Assembly: GCF_029906645.1 (NCBI RefSeq)
Contig: NZ_JARYGZ010000001.1
Coordinates: 2,103,208-2,167,207, forward strand
DNA: 64,000 nt
Direction: 5' to 3'
From: Sphingomonas oryzagri
Lineage (GTDB): Bacteria; Pseudomonadota; Alphaproteobacteria; Sphingomonadales; Sphingomonadaceae
This document shows, piece by piece, positions 46,326 through 54,806 of the stretch (its first letter is position 1; each line of letters starts with the position of its first letter). Below the pieces are notes generated by a model. The model had not been told where the DNA came from. It made no database searches and saw only the letters and a program-made list of their open reading frames with translations. Both the position numbers and the translations under genes were made by a program.

Positions 46326-49300
46326 TCATGCGCGCACCGCGTAGAGCGCGTGGTGCGTCAGGATGAACAAGGTGCGCCTGCCCGGCCCGCCGAAGATCAG
46401 CTGGAGCGGGCGTTCGGGCACGTCGATCCGGCCCAGCGCGCGGCCCGCGGGATCGAAGACGAATACCTGCCCGTTGGCGACGTACACGTTGCCGGCCGCA
46501 TCGGTCGCGACGCTCTCCCCGCCGCGATCGGCGAAGGGCTTGAGATCGGTGACGGCGCCGCCTGCGCCGACCAGCCCGGAATAGGTTTTGTCCTCCGAAC
46601 CGTTGCTCAGATAGACGCGCTCGCCCACCTTCGCGGTCACGAAGCCATAGGTGTCGAGCGTGTCGGAAAAGCGCCAGCCGAGATGCGTGTCCGGCCCCTG
46701 CTGGAAAACGCGGTAGGCAGGCAGGACGATGCTGCCGTCGGGCGACACATATTCGCGCGCCTTGGGCGTACCGACATCGCGCGCGAACATCTCGGCCAGC
46801 GTCGTGAAATGGTCGGTCGCCGGATCATATTGATCCTTGAACTCGCCATTGACCCACAGATTGCCGGGCAGCGACACCGTGGCATCCGGGCGAGCCTTCA
46901 CAGGTGTCGGCGCGATCAGGTCGAGGCTGCCGTCCTGCGTGCCGGGGCGGATGCTGTAGACGCTGGCCTCCGGCCCCAGCGAGGACAGCACCAGCAGGTT
47001 GCCGGAACGATCGACCGCGAGGTTCACCGGATCGACCGGATTGTCCCGCACAACGGCGAGGCCTGTCTTCTCCGTCCAGCTGTAGATGCGCTGGAAGCGG
47101 TGATCGACGAAGTAGAGCGTTCCGTCCGCCGCCACCGCCGCGCCGGAGATCGACCAGAAGCCGTCCTCCAGTTTCTCCACCTTCGCGCCCGCCGGGAATG
47201 TCGCGGGCGTCGGCGCGACGGGATCGGCCGGTACGTCGAGCACCGCGAATTCGTGCTCGCGGACCGCGAGCTTGTGCGTCACGTCGGTGATCGCATCCTC
47301 GAACGGGAACTTGCTGGCGCGCAGATAGGTGCCGCAGCCGTTCGCGTCGCAGGTGGCGTAGCCGCTCTCCGCATTCACGTGCACGTTGCGGAAACGGATG
47401 TCGGCGGAATTGTAGAGCTTCACTGCGGTCGGCGCCGGCTTGAAGTTCCGGGTGACGCGATAGGCGTGGTAGTTGGCGATCAGGATGTTGCGCGAATTGC
47501 GCACCTCCAGCGACACCGCATCGCCGCCCTCCCCCACCTCCTGCTCGGTCTGCGGGGCGAGCAATTCCCAATTCTCCACGCCGTCCAGCACGATCTCGTT
47601 GCGGACATGATGTTCGTTGGAAAACTCATAGACGTGGCCGGGCGTCTTCGTGTTGGAGACATAGAGGCCATTCTGCGCCTGCGTGTCGGGCGCCCAGATC
47701 GCGGCGAAGGTACCCCCGCCGCCGTCCGTCACCCAGAGGCCGGGATATTGCGCGTCCCAATGGTTGTTGGCGACGGGATCGCCGCCGGCCCGGCTGTAGA
47801 GATCGAGCGGCTTGCCGTCGGCGATGAAGGTGCCGCCGCCGCCCTGGATCTTCACGTCGTCGATCAGCGAGTCCGCGCCCGCCTTCCACAGCACCGGATT
47901 GACGCGCGGATTGATCCGCCCGCCGAAGATACCGATGCCGGAGAGAATATTGTGGCCGCCCTTCGGCGCCTCCACCATCGCGATGGGGCCGCCGATGCCG
48001 GCGAAGGCGGGCGTGTTGTCGGGCAGCTGGAGCTGGGTGAGGCTCGGGTGCAGGCCGATCAGCACCGTGTCCGGCTTCAGCTTCAGCGTGTCGGTGATCC
48101 GGTAGAAGCCGACCGGCAGATAGAGCACGCGGTGCGTGTCGATCGCGTGCTGGAGCGCGGCGGTATCGTCGGTGGTGCCGTCGCCCTTCACGCCGAGCGT
48201 GCGGACGTTGGTCCACTGGCCGACGTCGGGCAGCGCGCGGATCGCAGGCGCCCCCGGCTTCGGCAAGGCGGCGATGCGCGCCTGATCGATGCGGGTCCGG
48301 TAGGTACCCGGCACGCCGAGCCCGTCGAGCGTCAGACCGTATGTGAATTCCTTGACCCGATAGACTGGCCCGGCTCCCGCCACGGTCTTTCCGCTATCGC
48401 GGAACTGAGCGAAGACCGGCGTGCCGCTGGCCACCGCATTGTCGAAGCCGATCTGGGTGTAGGCGTTGCCCTCGTTGGAGATGACCACGCCCGCCTTCGA
48501 TACATTCTCGAAACGGACATCCTTGCCCCACAGCCAGTCGCCATAACCCTGATCGATATCGATGCCGACGGGCACGTCGCGCATCGCGACGTTCACCAGT
48601 GTCAGCCCCGCCTCATGCTCGCGGATGGCGGCGTCGCGCTGGCCGTCGAAGGTGGAGTCGATCAGCGTGAACTGCCAGGCGGGCGACGTCTTCTCGGTGA
48701 CGATGCCATAGCGGCCGCCGTGGAAATGCAGGTCCTCGCACTCGTTGCCGGCCTGATAGATGCCCGCGAAGCCCGATCCCAGGCGGAAATCCATGTGGCT
48801 GAGGAAGGCGTGTTGCGCGACGCGGAAGCGCACGCCCGCCGCCGCCGGATTGCCGGCGCCGATCTCGATGTCGACGTTGCTCATCGCCGAATAGAATGTC
48901 GCCGAATTGGCGTCCCGGATGTGCTCGTCGAACGGCACGGCGGTGGGCACCGGCTCGGGCACCTTGCCGACCTCGTACTGGTCGCCGCCCATGAAGACCA
49001 CCATCGTGGCGACGCCCTTCTGGAAGCCGGGCGTGGTATCGCCCAGCACCAGCACCGGGCGGGTGCGGCCGACGCCGAACAGGCGCACGCCCTGCGGCAG
49101 GAGGATCGAGCGGCTGATCCGATAGCGGCCGGAAGGCAGGAAGACGATGCCCTCCCCCGTTTTGCCGCGCGAAGCCGCAATGGCGGACTGGATCGCGGCT
49201 GTATCGTCGGCACGGCCGTCTCCGACGCCGTGCACGGTGACAGCACGCGGATCGGTGGGCAAAGCGCTCAGGCTGGACGACGCCAGGCACGCGGAAGCAG

Positions 49301-49349
49301 GCAGAAACGCCGCCACCATGACCGTTAGCGCTACCCCTTCGAGCCGCAT
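46326..49349 (-). CDS. Secreted tandem beta-helix (pectate-lyase-3-like) and beta-propeller protein, paralogue A
   Basis: 1007 residues with a signal peptide (MRLEGVALTVMVAAFLPASA). Two pectate_lyase_3/GH28-related beta-helix regions begin at DPRAVTVHGVGDGRADDTAA (about 35) and VRTLGVKGDGTTDDTAALQH (about 385); the C-terminal 300 residues form an NHL/SGL-like propeller (DGTLYFVDHRFQRIYSW, GNVYVANGQVFVFDPAGRAL). The architecture resembles GH55 and polysaccharide-lyase folds, but the reaction is unproven; uronate-catabolism neighbours suggest a uronate-containing glycan. It is closely related to the protein encoded at 50998-54036 and has a shared motif upstream at 49426-49446. Confidence 0.82.
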   Translation of the reverse strand: MRLEGVALTVMVAAFLPASACLASSSLSALPTDPRAVTVHGVGDGRADDTAAIQSAIAASRGKTGEGIVFLPSGRYRISRSILLPQGVRLFGVGRTRPVLVLGDTTPGFQKGVATMVVFMGGDQYEVGKVPEPVPTAVPFDEHIRDANSATFYSAMSNVDIEIGAGNPAAAGVRFRVAQHAFLSHMDFRLGSGFAGIYQAGNECEDLHFHGGRYGIVTEKTSPAWQFTLIDSTFDGQRDAAIREHEAGLTLVNVAMRDVPVGIDIDQGYGDWLWGKDVRFENVSKAGVVISNEGNAYTQIGFDNAVASGTPVFAQFRDSGKTVAGAGPVYRVKEFTYGLTLDGLGVPGTYRTRIDQARIAALPKPGAPAIRALPDVGQWTNVRTLGVKGDGTTDDTAALQHAIDTHRVLYLPVGFYRITDTLKLKPDTVLIGLHPSLTQLQLPDNTPAFAGIGGPIAMVEAPKGGHNILSGIGIFGGRINPRVNPVLWKAGADSLIDDVKIQGGGGTFIADGKPLDLYSRAGGDPVANNHWDAQYPGLWVTDGGGGTFAAIWAPDTQAQNGLYVSNTKTPGHVYEFSNEHHVRNEIVLDGVENWELLAPQTEQEVGEGGDAVSLEVRNSRNILIANYHAYRVTRNFKPAPTAVKLYNSADIRFRNVHVNAESGYATCDANGCGTYLRASKFPFEDAITDVTHKLAVREHEFAVLDVPADPVAPTPATFPAGAKVEKLEDGFWSISGAAVAADGTLYFVDHRFQRIYSWTEKTGLAVVRDNPVDPVNLAVDRSGNLLVLSSLGPEASVYSIRPGTQDGSLDLIAPTPVKARPDATVSLPGNLWVNGEFKDQYDPATDHFTTLAEMFARDVGTPKAREYVSPDGSIVLPAYRVFQQGPDTHLGWRFSDTLDTYGFVTAKVGERVYLSNGSEDKTYSGLVGAGGAVTDLKPFADRGGESVATDAAGNVYVANGQVFVFDPAGRALGRIDVPERPLQLIFGGPGRRTLFILTHHALYAVRA

Positions 49350-49425
49350 CCCTATCCCTTCGTTCGACGAAGCGGTGCTCGCATGGCCCGCTTCTTGATG
49401 TCCCACGATAGACAGGCGGTCCGGC

Positions 49426-49446
49426 CTCGACAGCCGCGACCATGGT
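49426..49446. promoter_or_regulatory. Conserved motif upstream of paralogue A
   Basis: CGACAG, then C, CGCGACCAT, G, GTCC. The same 21-nt string with two changes lies at 54086-54106 upstream of paralogue B, while the surrounding sequence has diverged. It is 77 nt from the start codon and contains the near-palindrome GACCATGGTC. A shared promoter or operator is likely. Confidence 0.55.
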
Positions 49447-49552
49447 CCTAATTGGGCGGATGCGATCGCCCCTCCTAAAAGGTGTCGCGATCCGCTTGCC
49501 GCCGCGCATATGCGCGCCGTGGGGCGGAAGTCGCACGTGTGAAGGGAAGCCG

Positions 49553-50104
49553 GTGTCGAGCGCAGTGGAGAAAGACCGGATCGCCCCGCTCGCGATTGTC
49601 GTCATGGGGGTCAGCGGCAGCGGCAAGTCCACGCTCGGGGCGCTGCTCGCCGCGCGGCTGGACGCGACGTTTCTCGAAGGCGACAGCTTCCATTCCGAGG
49701 CCAATGTCGCGAAGATGCGCGGCGGCATCCCACTGACCGACGAGGATCGCTGGCCCTGGCTGGACAGGCTGGGCGGCGCGATGGCGGAGGGCGTGGCGCG
49801 CGACGGGCTGGTGGTCGCCGCCTGCTCGGCGCTCCGGCGCGGCTATCGGGAACGGCTCGCTGCGGCGACCGGCACGCCGATCGTCTTCGTCCTGCTGGAT
49901 ACCGCCCAGACGGAACTTGCCCGGCGGTTGGGCAACCGGCCCGGCCATTATATGCCCGCGAGCCTGCTCGACAGCCAGCTACGCACGCTCGAGCGGCCGT
50001 CCGGCGACGAACCCGCCGTCATTTTCGATTCAAGCGAGGCGCCGGAGGCGCTGTGCGACAAGGTGCTGGAATGGCTCCCGCGCCGGATGATGGAGACACG
50101 CTGA
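49553..50104 (+). CDS. gntK: Gluconokinase (GntK/GntV family)
   Basis: A 183-residue kinase. It has P-loop VVMGVSGSGKSTLGALLAAR, EGDSFHSEANVAKMRGGIPL and the conserved TDEDRWPWLDRLG, then CSALRRGYRERLAA and GHYMPASLLDSQLRTLE. It phosphorylates D-gluconate to 6-phosphogluconate, feeding Entner-Doudoroff. GTG at 49553 was chosen, behind GAAGGGA; the frame is open upstream but lacks family similarity. It is followed 1 nt later by a secreted esterase gene and matches the GntP permease at 54807-56150. Confidence 0.92.
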   Translation: MSSAVEKDRIAPLAIVVMGVSGSGKSTLGALLAARLDATFLEGDSFHSEANVAKMRGGIPLTDEDRWPWLDRLGGAMAEGVARDGLVVAACSALRRGYRERLAAATGTPIVFVLLDTAQTELARRLGNRPGHYMPASLLDSQLRTLERPSGDEPAVIFDSSEAPEALCDKVLEWLPRRMMETR

Positions 50105-50105
50105 C

Positions 50106-50984
50106 ATGACCCGATGGCTGGCGCTCGCACTCTTGCTTTCCGCCGGTGCCGCGCAGGCCGAGGCCGGGCCGGCCAGCGTTCCGCTGTGGCCGAACGGAGC
50201 ACCGGGCGCCGAGGCGCATCATGGCGAGCCGGAGCAGGTGGTCGACACCTATGTCCACCATGTCAGCGATCCGTCGCTCACCGTCTTTCGGGCCGATCCG
50301 CGCCACGCCAATGGCGTCGGCATGATCGTGGTGCCGGGCGGCGGGCATCGGATGCTGGTGTGGGTGAACGAGGGCGTGATGCCCGCGCACCGGCTCAACC
50401 AGGCGGGGATCACCGCCTTCGTGCTCAAATACCGCCTCTCGCGCGAACCTGGCTCGCCTTATTCAATCGAGCGGGACGCCGCCGCCGATGCACGCCGCGC
50501 CGTCCGCTGGGTGCGCGCCCACGCGGCGGAATATGGCGTGGATCCGAATCGGATCGGCCTGATGGGCTTCTCTGCGGGCGGTGAACTCGTCTCGCTCACG
50601 GCGGACAATCCGGAACCGCCCCGGCTGGGCCACGACGACGCGATCGACGCGGTGAGCGCGCGGCCCGATTTCCAGGTGCTGATCTATCCGGGGCCGCTCG
50701 GTATCCCGGCCGCCAAGCCTGCTGGCGCACCGCCCGCCTTCCTCGCCGCCGGCACGCTGGATCAATGCTGCGCGATGCCGACGCTGACGCTCTACCAGCA
50801 GTTGCGCGCAGCCAACGTCTCGGTCGAGCTGCACCTCTTCGCCGATACCGACCACGGCTTCAACGTCGCCATGCATTCGCAGCGCCTCTCGCTCCAGCAC
50901 TGGCCGGATCGCCTGATCGACTGGCTGGGCGACGGCGGCTGGCTGACCGGCGGGCAGACCCGCACGGCCAAACCCTTCGAATAA
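50106..50984 (+). CDS. Secreted alpha/beta hydrolase (acetylxylan-esterase-like)
   Basis: 292 residues with a signal peptide (MTRWLALALLLSAGAAQAEA). The BD-FAE/acetyl-esterase pattern is visible: VPGGGHRMLVWVNEG (oxyanion), GLMGFSAGGELVSLTADNPE (Ser), GTLDQCCAMPT (Asp region) and DTDHGFNVAM (His). Members remove acetyl or acyl groups from xylan and related glycans in the periplasm or outside. It lies in an operon with gluconokinase and is convergent with paralogue B of the beta-helix protein (13-nt gap), consistent with carbohydrate de-esterification. Confidence 0.87.
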   Translation: MTRWLALALLLSAGAAQAEAGPASVPLWPNGAPGAEAHHGEPEQVVDTYVHHVSDPSLTVFRADPRHANGVGMIVVPGGGHRMLVWVNEGVMPAHRLNQAGITAFVLKYRLSREPGSPYSIERDAAADARRAVRWVRAHAAEYGVDPNRIGLMGFSAGGELVSLTADNPEPPRLGHDDAIDAVSARPDFQVLIYPGPLGIPAAKPAGAPPAFLAAGTLDQCCAMPTLTLYQQLRAANVSVELHLFADTDHGFNVAMHSQRLSLQHWPDRLIDWLGDGGWLTGGQTRTAKPFE

Positions 50985-50997
50985 GCGCAGCGCCCCA

Positions 50998-53900
50998 TCA
51001 GGGCCGCGCCGAATAGAGCGCGTGGTGGCATAGGATGTAAAGCGTCCGCCCGTCCGCGCCGCCGAACAGCAATTGCAGCGGGCGTTCGGGCACGTCGATG
51101 CGATCGATCGCCTTGCCGGACGGATCGTAGACGAACACCTGCCCGTTCGCGACATAGACGCGGCCGTCCGGCCCCGTCGCCACGCTCTCCCCGCCGCGGT
51201 CGGCGAAGGGCTTGAGATCGGTCACCGCGCCGCCCGCGCCGACGAGGCCGGAATAGGTCTTGTCCTCGGATTCGTTGGACAGGAACACGCGCTTGCCCTG
51301 CTCCGCCGTCACGAAGCCGTATGCGTCCAGCGTGTCGGAGAAGCGCCAGCCGATATGGTCCGCCGGTCCCTGCTGAAAGACGCGGAAGGCGGGAATGACG
51401 AGGCTGCCGTCGGGCGAGACATATTCGCGCGCCTTCGGCACCGCCATGTCGCGGGCGAACATTTCGGCAAGCGTCGTGAAATGGTCGGTCGCGGGATCGT
51501 ACTGGTCCCTGAACTCGCCGTTGTTCCACAGATTGCCGGGCAGCGCGACGCGGCCGGCGGCATGTTGGGCGACCGGTGTCGGCGCGATGACGGTCAACTC
51601 CTCCTCGGACGATCCCGGCCGGAAGGCGTAGACGGTCCCCTCCCGGCCGTAGGAAGACAGCACGATCAGATTGCCGGCGCGATCCATCGCGAGATTGACC
51701 GGATCGAGCGGCGTGTCGCGTTCGGTCGTCAGCCCCCCGGCCTCGCTCCAGCCCAGGATGCGCTGCTGGCCGTGATCGACGAAATAGAGCTTGCCGTGCG
51801 CATCCACCACGCCGCCGCTCGCCGAGAAGAAGCCGTCGGCCAGCTTGCGCACCCCGATCGCCGTCGCAGGTGGAGCGGCCGGGTTCGCCGGCACGTCGAG
51901 CGCCGCGAACTCGCGCTCGCGCACCTGCAGCCCGTGGGTCACGTCCAGCACGGCATTCTCGAAGGGGAACTTGCTGGCGCGCAGATAGGTGGCGCAGCCA
52001 TTCTCGTCGCAGGTGCCGAGTCCGCTCTCGGCATTCACGTGCACGTTGCGCAGCCGGATGCCGGACACGTTCTGCATCCGCACCGCCGCCAGCGCCGGCT
52101 TCACCGATCGGGTGACGCGATAGGCGTGCAGGTTGGCGATCAGGATGTCGCGGGAATCGCGGATGTCGAAGGAGACGGTATCCTGGCTCTCGCCGCTCTC
52201 CTCCTCGGTCTGGGGGGCGAGGAATTCCCAGTTCGACACCCGATTCAGCCCGAATTCGGTGCGGACGTGATGTTCGCTCGAGACTTCGTAGACATGGCCC
52301 GGCGTGCTCGTGTCGGACACGTACATGCCCGTCTGCGCATAGGTGTCCGGCGTCCAGAGGTTGGCGAAGGTGCCGCCGCCGCCGTCCGTCACCCACAGGC
52401 TCGGATACTGGCCGCCCCAGCGCTTGTGCGGATCCTTGTCGGCGCTGTGCGTGGCGTCGTAGGGATCGAAGCGGCTGCCGTCCGCCTGCGCGGTACCGTG
52501 GCCGCCCTGGAACTTCACGTCCTCCACCAGCGAGCCTGCGCCCGCCTTCCACAGCAGGGCGGTGGCGCGCATGTTGATACCGCCGGTAAACAGGCCGATT
52601 CCGGTGACGATATTGTCGCCGCCCTTCGGCGTCTCGATGAGCGCGCGCGGTGCGCCGACGCCCTGGAAGCCGGGCGTCCCGTCCGGCAGCACGATCTGGG
52701 TGAGATCGGGGTGGAGGCCGATCAGCACGCTATCCGGTTTCAGCGTCAGCGTGTCGGTGACGATGTAGCGGCCGGCGGGGAAATAGAGCACGCGATGCGT
52801 GTCGATCGCGTGGCGGAGCGCGGCGGTGTCGTCGGTGGTGCCATCGCCTTTCACGCCGAGCGTGCGGACGTCGGTCCATTGCGCGGCATCGGGAAGCGCG
52901 CGGATCGCGGGCGGCGCCGGCTTGGGCAGCGCCGCGATCCGTGTCTGGTCGATCCGGGTCTGGTAGGTGCCGGGCACGCCCAAGCCGTCCAGCGTCAGGC
53001 CATAGGTGAACGCTGCCATGCGATAGACCGGCCCGGCCCCCGCTATCGCCTTCCCGCTGTCGCGGAACCGGGCGAAGATCGGCGTGCCGCTGGCGACGGC
53101 ATTGTCGAAGCCGATCTGGGTGTAGGCGTTGCCCTCGTTGGAGACGATCACGCCCGCCTTCGACACATTCTCGAAGCGGACGTCCTTGCCCCATAGCCAG
53201 TCGCCATAGCCTTCGTCGATGTCGATGCCGACAGGCACGTCACGCATCGCAACATTGACCAGGGTCAGGCTCGCCTCATGTTCGCGGATCGCGGCGTCGC
53301 GCTGGCCGTCGAAGGTGGAATCGAGCAGCGAGAATTGCCAGGCGGGCGACGGCTTCTCGGTCAGGATACCGTAGCGCCCGCCGTGAAAATGCAGATCCTG
53401 CCCCATGTTCGCCGTCTGGTAGATGCCGGCGAGGCCCGATCCGATGCGGAAATCTATATGCCGCAGATAGGCATGCTGCGCGGCATGGAAGCGCACGCCC
53501 ACCGCAGCCGGATTGCCCGCGCCGATCTCGAAATCCACGTTGGCCATCGCCGAATAGAAGGTGCCGGGATTGGCATCGGCGATATCCGGGTTGAACGGCA
53601 CCGCGTCGGGCGGCGGGAACGGCACCTTGCCATGCTCGCCGGCATGGCCGCCGCCGGGGCCGCGCCCCGCGAAGATCAGCATCGTCGCGACGCCCGTCTG
53701 GAAGCCCGGCGTCGCGTCGCCCAGCACCAGCACGGGCCGCGTCCCGCCCGTGCCGAACAGCCGCACGCCCGGCCACAGGAAGAGCGAGCGCGTGATCCGG
53801 TATCGGCCGGAGGGCAGGAAGACGATCCCCTCGCCCTTCGCTCCGGCTCGGTCGATCGCCTGCTGGATCGCGGCGGTGTCGTCCGCCCGCCCGTCGCCCA

Positions 53901-54036
53901 CCGCGCGGACGGTGACGGCGCGCGGATCGTCGGGGGCGCGGCTCAGCATCGAGGAGGCAGGCACTGCCGCCATACTCGCGGTCGACAGCGCCATCGCCAG
54001 TAGGCTCGAACCGATCACCCAGACATGCCGCGTCAC
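50998..54036 (-). CDS. Secreted tandem beta-helix (pectate-lyase-3-like) and beta-propeller protein, paralogue B
   Basis: 1012 residues with a signal peptide (MTRHVWVIGSSLLAMALSTA). The domain order is as in paralogue A: beta-helix one from DPRAVTVRAVGDGRADDTAA, beta-helix two from VRTLGVKGDGTTDDTAALRH, and a C-terminal propeller with GRVYVANGQVFVYDPSGKAI. Long blocks such as DIDEGYGDWLWGKDVRFENV and SEDKTYSGLVGAGGAVTDLK are almost unchanged between the two. It lies next to a GntR gene, with the conserved motif 50 nt upstream. Likely the same class of uronic-glycan-active enzyme, with a different preference. Confidence 0.82.
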   Translation of the reverse strand: MTRHVWVIGSSLLAMALSTASMAAVPASSMLSRAPDDPRAVTVRAVGDGRADDTAAIQQAIDRAGAKGEGIVFLPSGRYRITRSLFLWPGVRLFGTGGTRPVLVLGDATPGFQTGVATMLIFAGRGPGGGHAGEHGKVPFPPPDAVPFNPDIADANPGTFYSAMANVDFEIGAGNPAAVGVRFHAAQHAYLRHIDFRIGSGLAGIYQTANMGQDLHFHGGRYGILTEKPSPAWQFSLLDSTFDGQRDAAIREHEASLTLVNVAMRDVPVGIDIDEGYGDWLWGKDVRFENVSKAGVIVSNEGNAYTQIGFDNAVASGTPIFARFRDSGKAIAGAGPVYRMAAFTYGLTLDGLGVPGTYQTRIDQTRIAALPKPAPPAIRALPDAAQWTDVRTLGVKGDGTTDDTAALRHAIDTHRVLYFPAGRYIVTDTLTLKPDSVLIGLHPDLTQIVLPDGTPGFQGVGAPRALIETPKGGDNIVTGIGLFTGGINMRATALLWKAGAGSLVEDVKFQGGHGTAQADGSRFDPYDATHSADKDPHKRWGGQYPSLWVTDGGGGTFANLWTPDTYAQTGMYVSDTSTPGHVYEVSSEHHVRTEFGLNRVSNWEFLAPQTEEESGESQDTVSFDIRDSRDILIANLHAYRVTRSVKPALAAVRMQNVSGIRLRNVHVNAESGLGTCDENGCATYLRASKFPFENAVLDVTHGLQVREREFAALDVPANPAAPPATAIGVRKLADGFFSASGGVVDAHGKLYFVDHGQQRILGWSEAGGLTTERDTPLDPVNLAMDRAGNLIVLSSYGREGTVYAFRPGSSEEELTVIAPTPVAQHAAGRVALPGNLWNNGEFRDQYDPATDHFTTLAEMFARDMAVPKAREYVSPDGSLVIPAFRVFQQGPADHIGWRFSDTLDAYGFVTAEQGKRVFLSNESEDKTYSGLVGAGGAVTDLKPFADRGGESVATGPDGRVYVANGQVFVYDPSGKAIDRIDVPERPLQLLFGGADGRTLYILCHHALYSARP

Positions 54037-54085
54037 GCAGACTCTCCCTTGTCGTTGCCCCGGCGATACCGCGTCGCGCCGCGAC

Positions 54086-54106
54086 CGACAGGCGCGACCA
54101 TAGTCC
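54086..54106. promoter_or_regulatory. Conserved motif upstream of paralogue B
   Basis: CGACAG, then G, CGCGACCAT, A, GTCC: 19 of 21 positions equal to the motif at 49426-49446. It lies 50 nt before the paralogue B start and 8 nt after the end of the GntR gene. The palindromic part is weaker here because of the G to A change. Confidence 0.55.
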
Positions 54107-54114
54107 CGGTCGGC

Positions 54115-54792
54115 TCAGGGCATCAGCCGCTTGCGGCCCTGCGAGAGGTGCCAGCGCATCGCCAGCGCAGCGGCGTCCCCGTCCTGCGCGCGGATCGCAT
54201 CAACGATCGTCTCATGCTCCTCGATCATCGCGTTGATCGCCTCGGGCGGGCGCGAGCGCGAGATGTCGACACCGGCGCGCAGGATGCGGTCGATCTCCTC
54301 GTGCAGGTGATCGAAGCTCGAAAGGAACACCGGATTGGCCGTCGCCGCGAAGATCGCGCGGTGGAGGTCCATGTCCTCGACATTGGCCGGGCCGCTCGCG
54401 CGCAAGGCAGTGCTGAGCGATTCCATTGCCCGTTCGATCGCCGCCATCTGTTCGCCGGTCCGGCGGATCGCCGCCAGCCGGGCCGCTTCCGCCTCCAGCA
54501 CGAAGCGCACTTCGTAGCTGCCGATCGCGGCGGCGATCTCCTGCATCGGCATGTGCGAACCCAGGCGGACGGACGGCCGCCGCTTCACGAAGGATCCGGC
54601 GCCCCGCCTCGCCTCCGTAATCCCATCGGACGCCAGCCGCACCAGCGCCTCGCGGACGATCGTGCGCGACATCCCGAACATGTCCGCCAGTTTGGTCTCA
54701 GACGGCAGGCGATCGCCGATCCGGATATCCTCGACGTTGATCAGCTCGACGATGCCGGCATAGGCGCGGTCAGCCAGCCTTTCTTCCTGCAT
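54115..54792 (-). CDS. GntR-family regulator, FCD (FadR) subfamily
   Basis: A 225-residue regulator. The winged HTH (about 5-75) has GDRLPSETKLADMFGMSRTI and VREALVRLASDGITEARRGA; the FCD domain (about 90-215) has DMDLHRAIFAATANPVFLSS and EEHETIVDAIRAQDGDAAAL with the metal-ligand His residues in place. The ATG at 54792 sits behind a strong GGAGGTGGG; an ATG at 54810 overlaps the gntP stop. Co-transcribed after gntP, it probably controls gluconate or uronate genes, possibly through the motifs upstream of the paralogues. Confidence 0.9.
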   Translation of the reverse strand: MQEERLADRAYAGIVELINVEDIRIGDRLPSETKLADMFGMSRTIVREALVRLASDGITEARRGAGSFVKRRPSVRLGSHMPMQEIAAAIGSYEVRFVLEAEAARLAAIRRTGEQMAAIERAMESLSTALRASGPANVEDMDLHRAIFAATANPVFLSSFDHLHEEIDRILRAGVDISRSRPPEAINAMIEEHETIVDAIRAQDGDAAALAMRWHLSQGRKRLMP

Positions 54793-54806
54793 CCCACCTC
54801 CCCCAT

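Noticed and set aside
46161-49328. A 1055-codon forward open frame opposite paralogue A of the beta-helix protein
   Set aside because: Shadow of the minus-strand gene, which has a signal peptide and repeated beta-helix motifs; the same occurs opposite paralogue B at 51073-53196.
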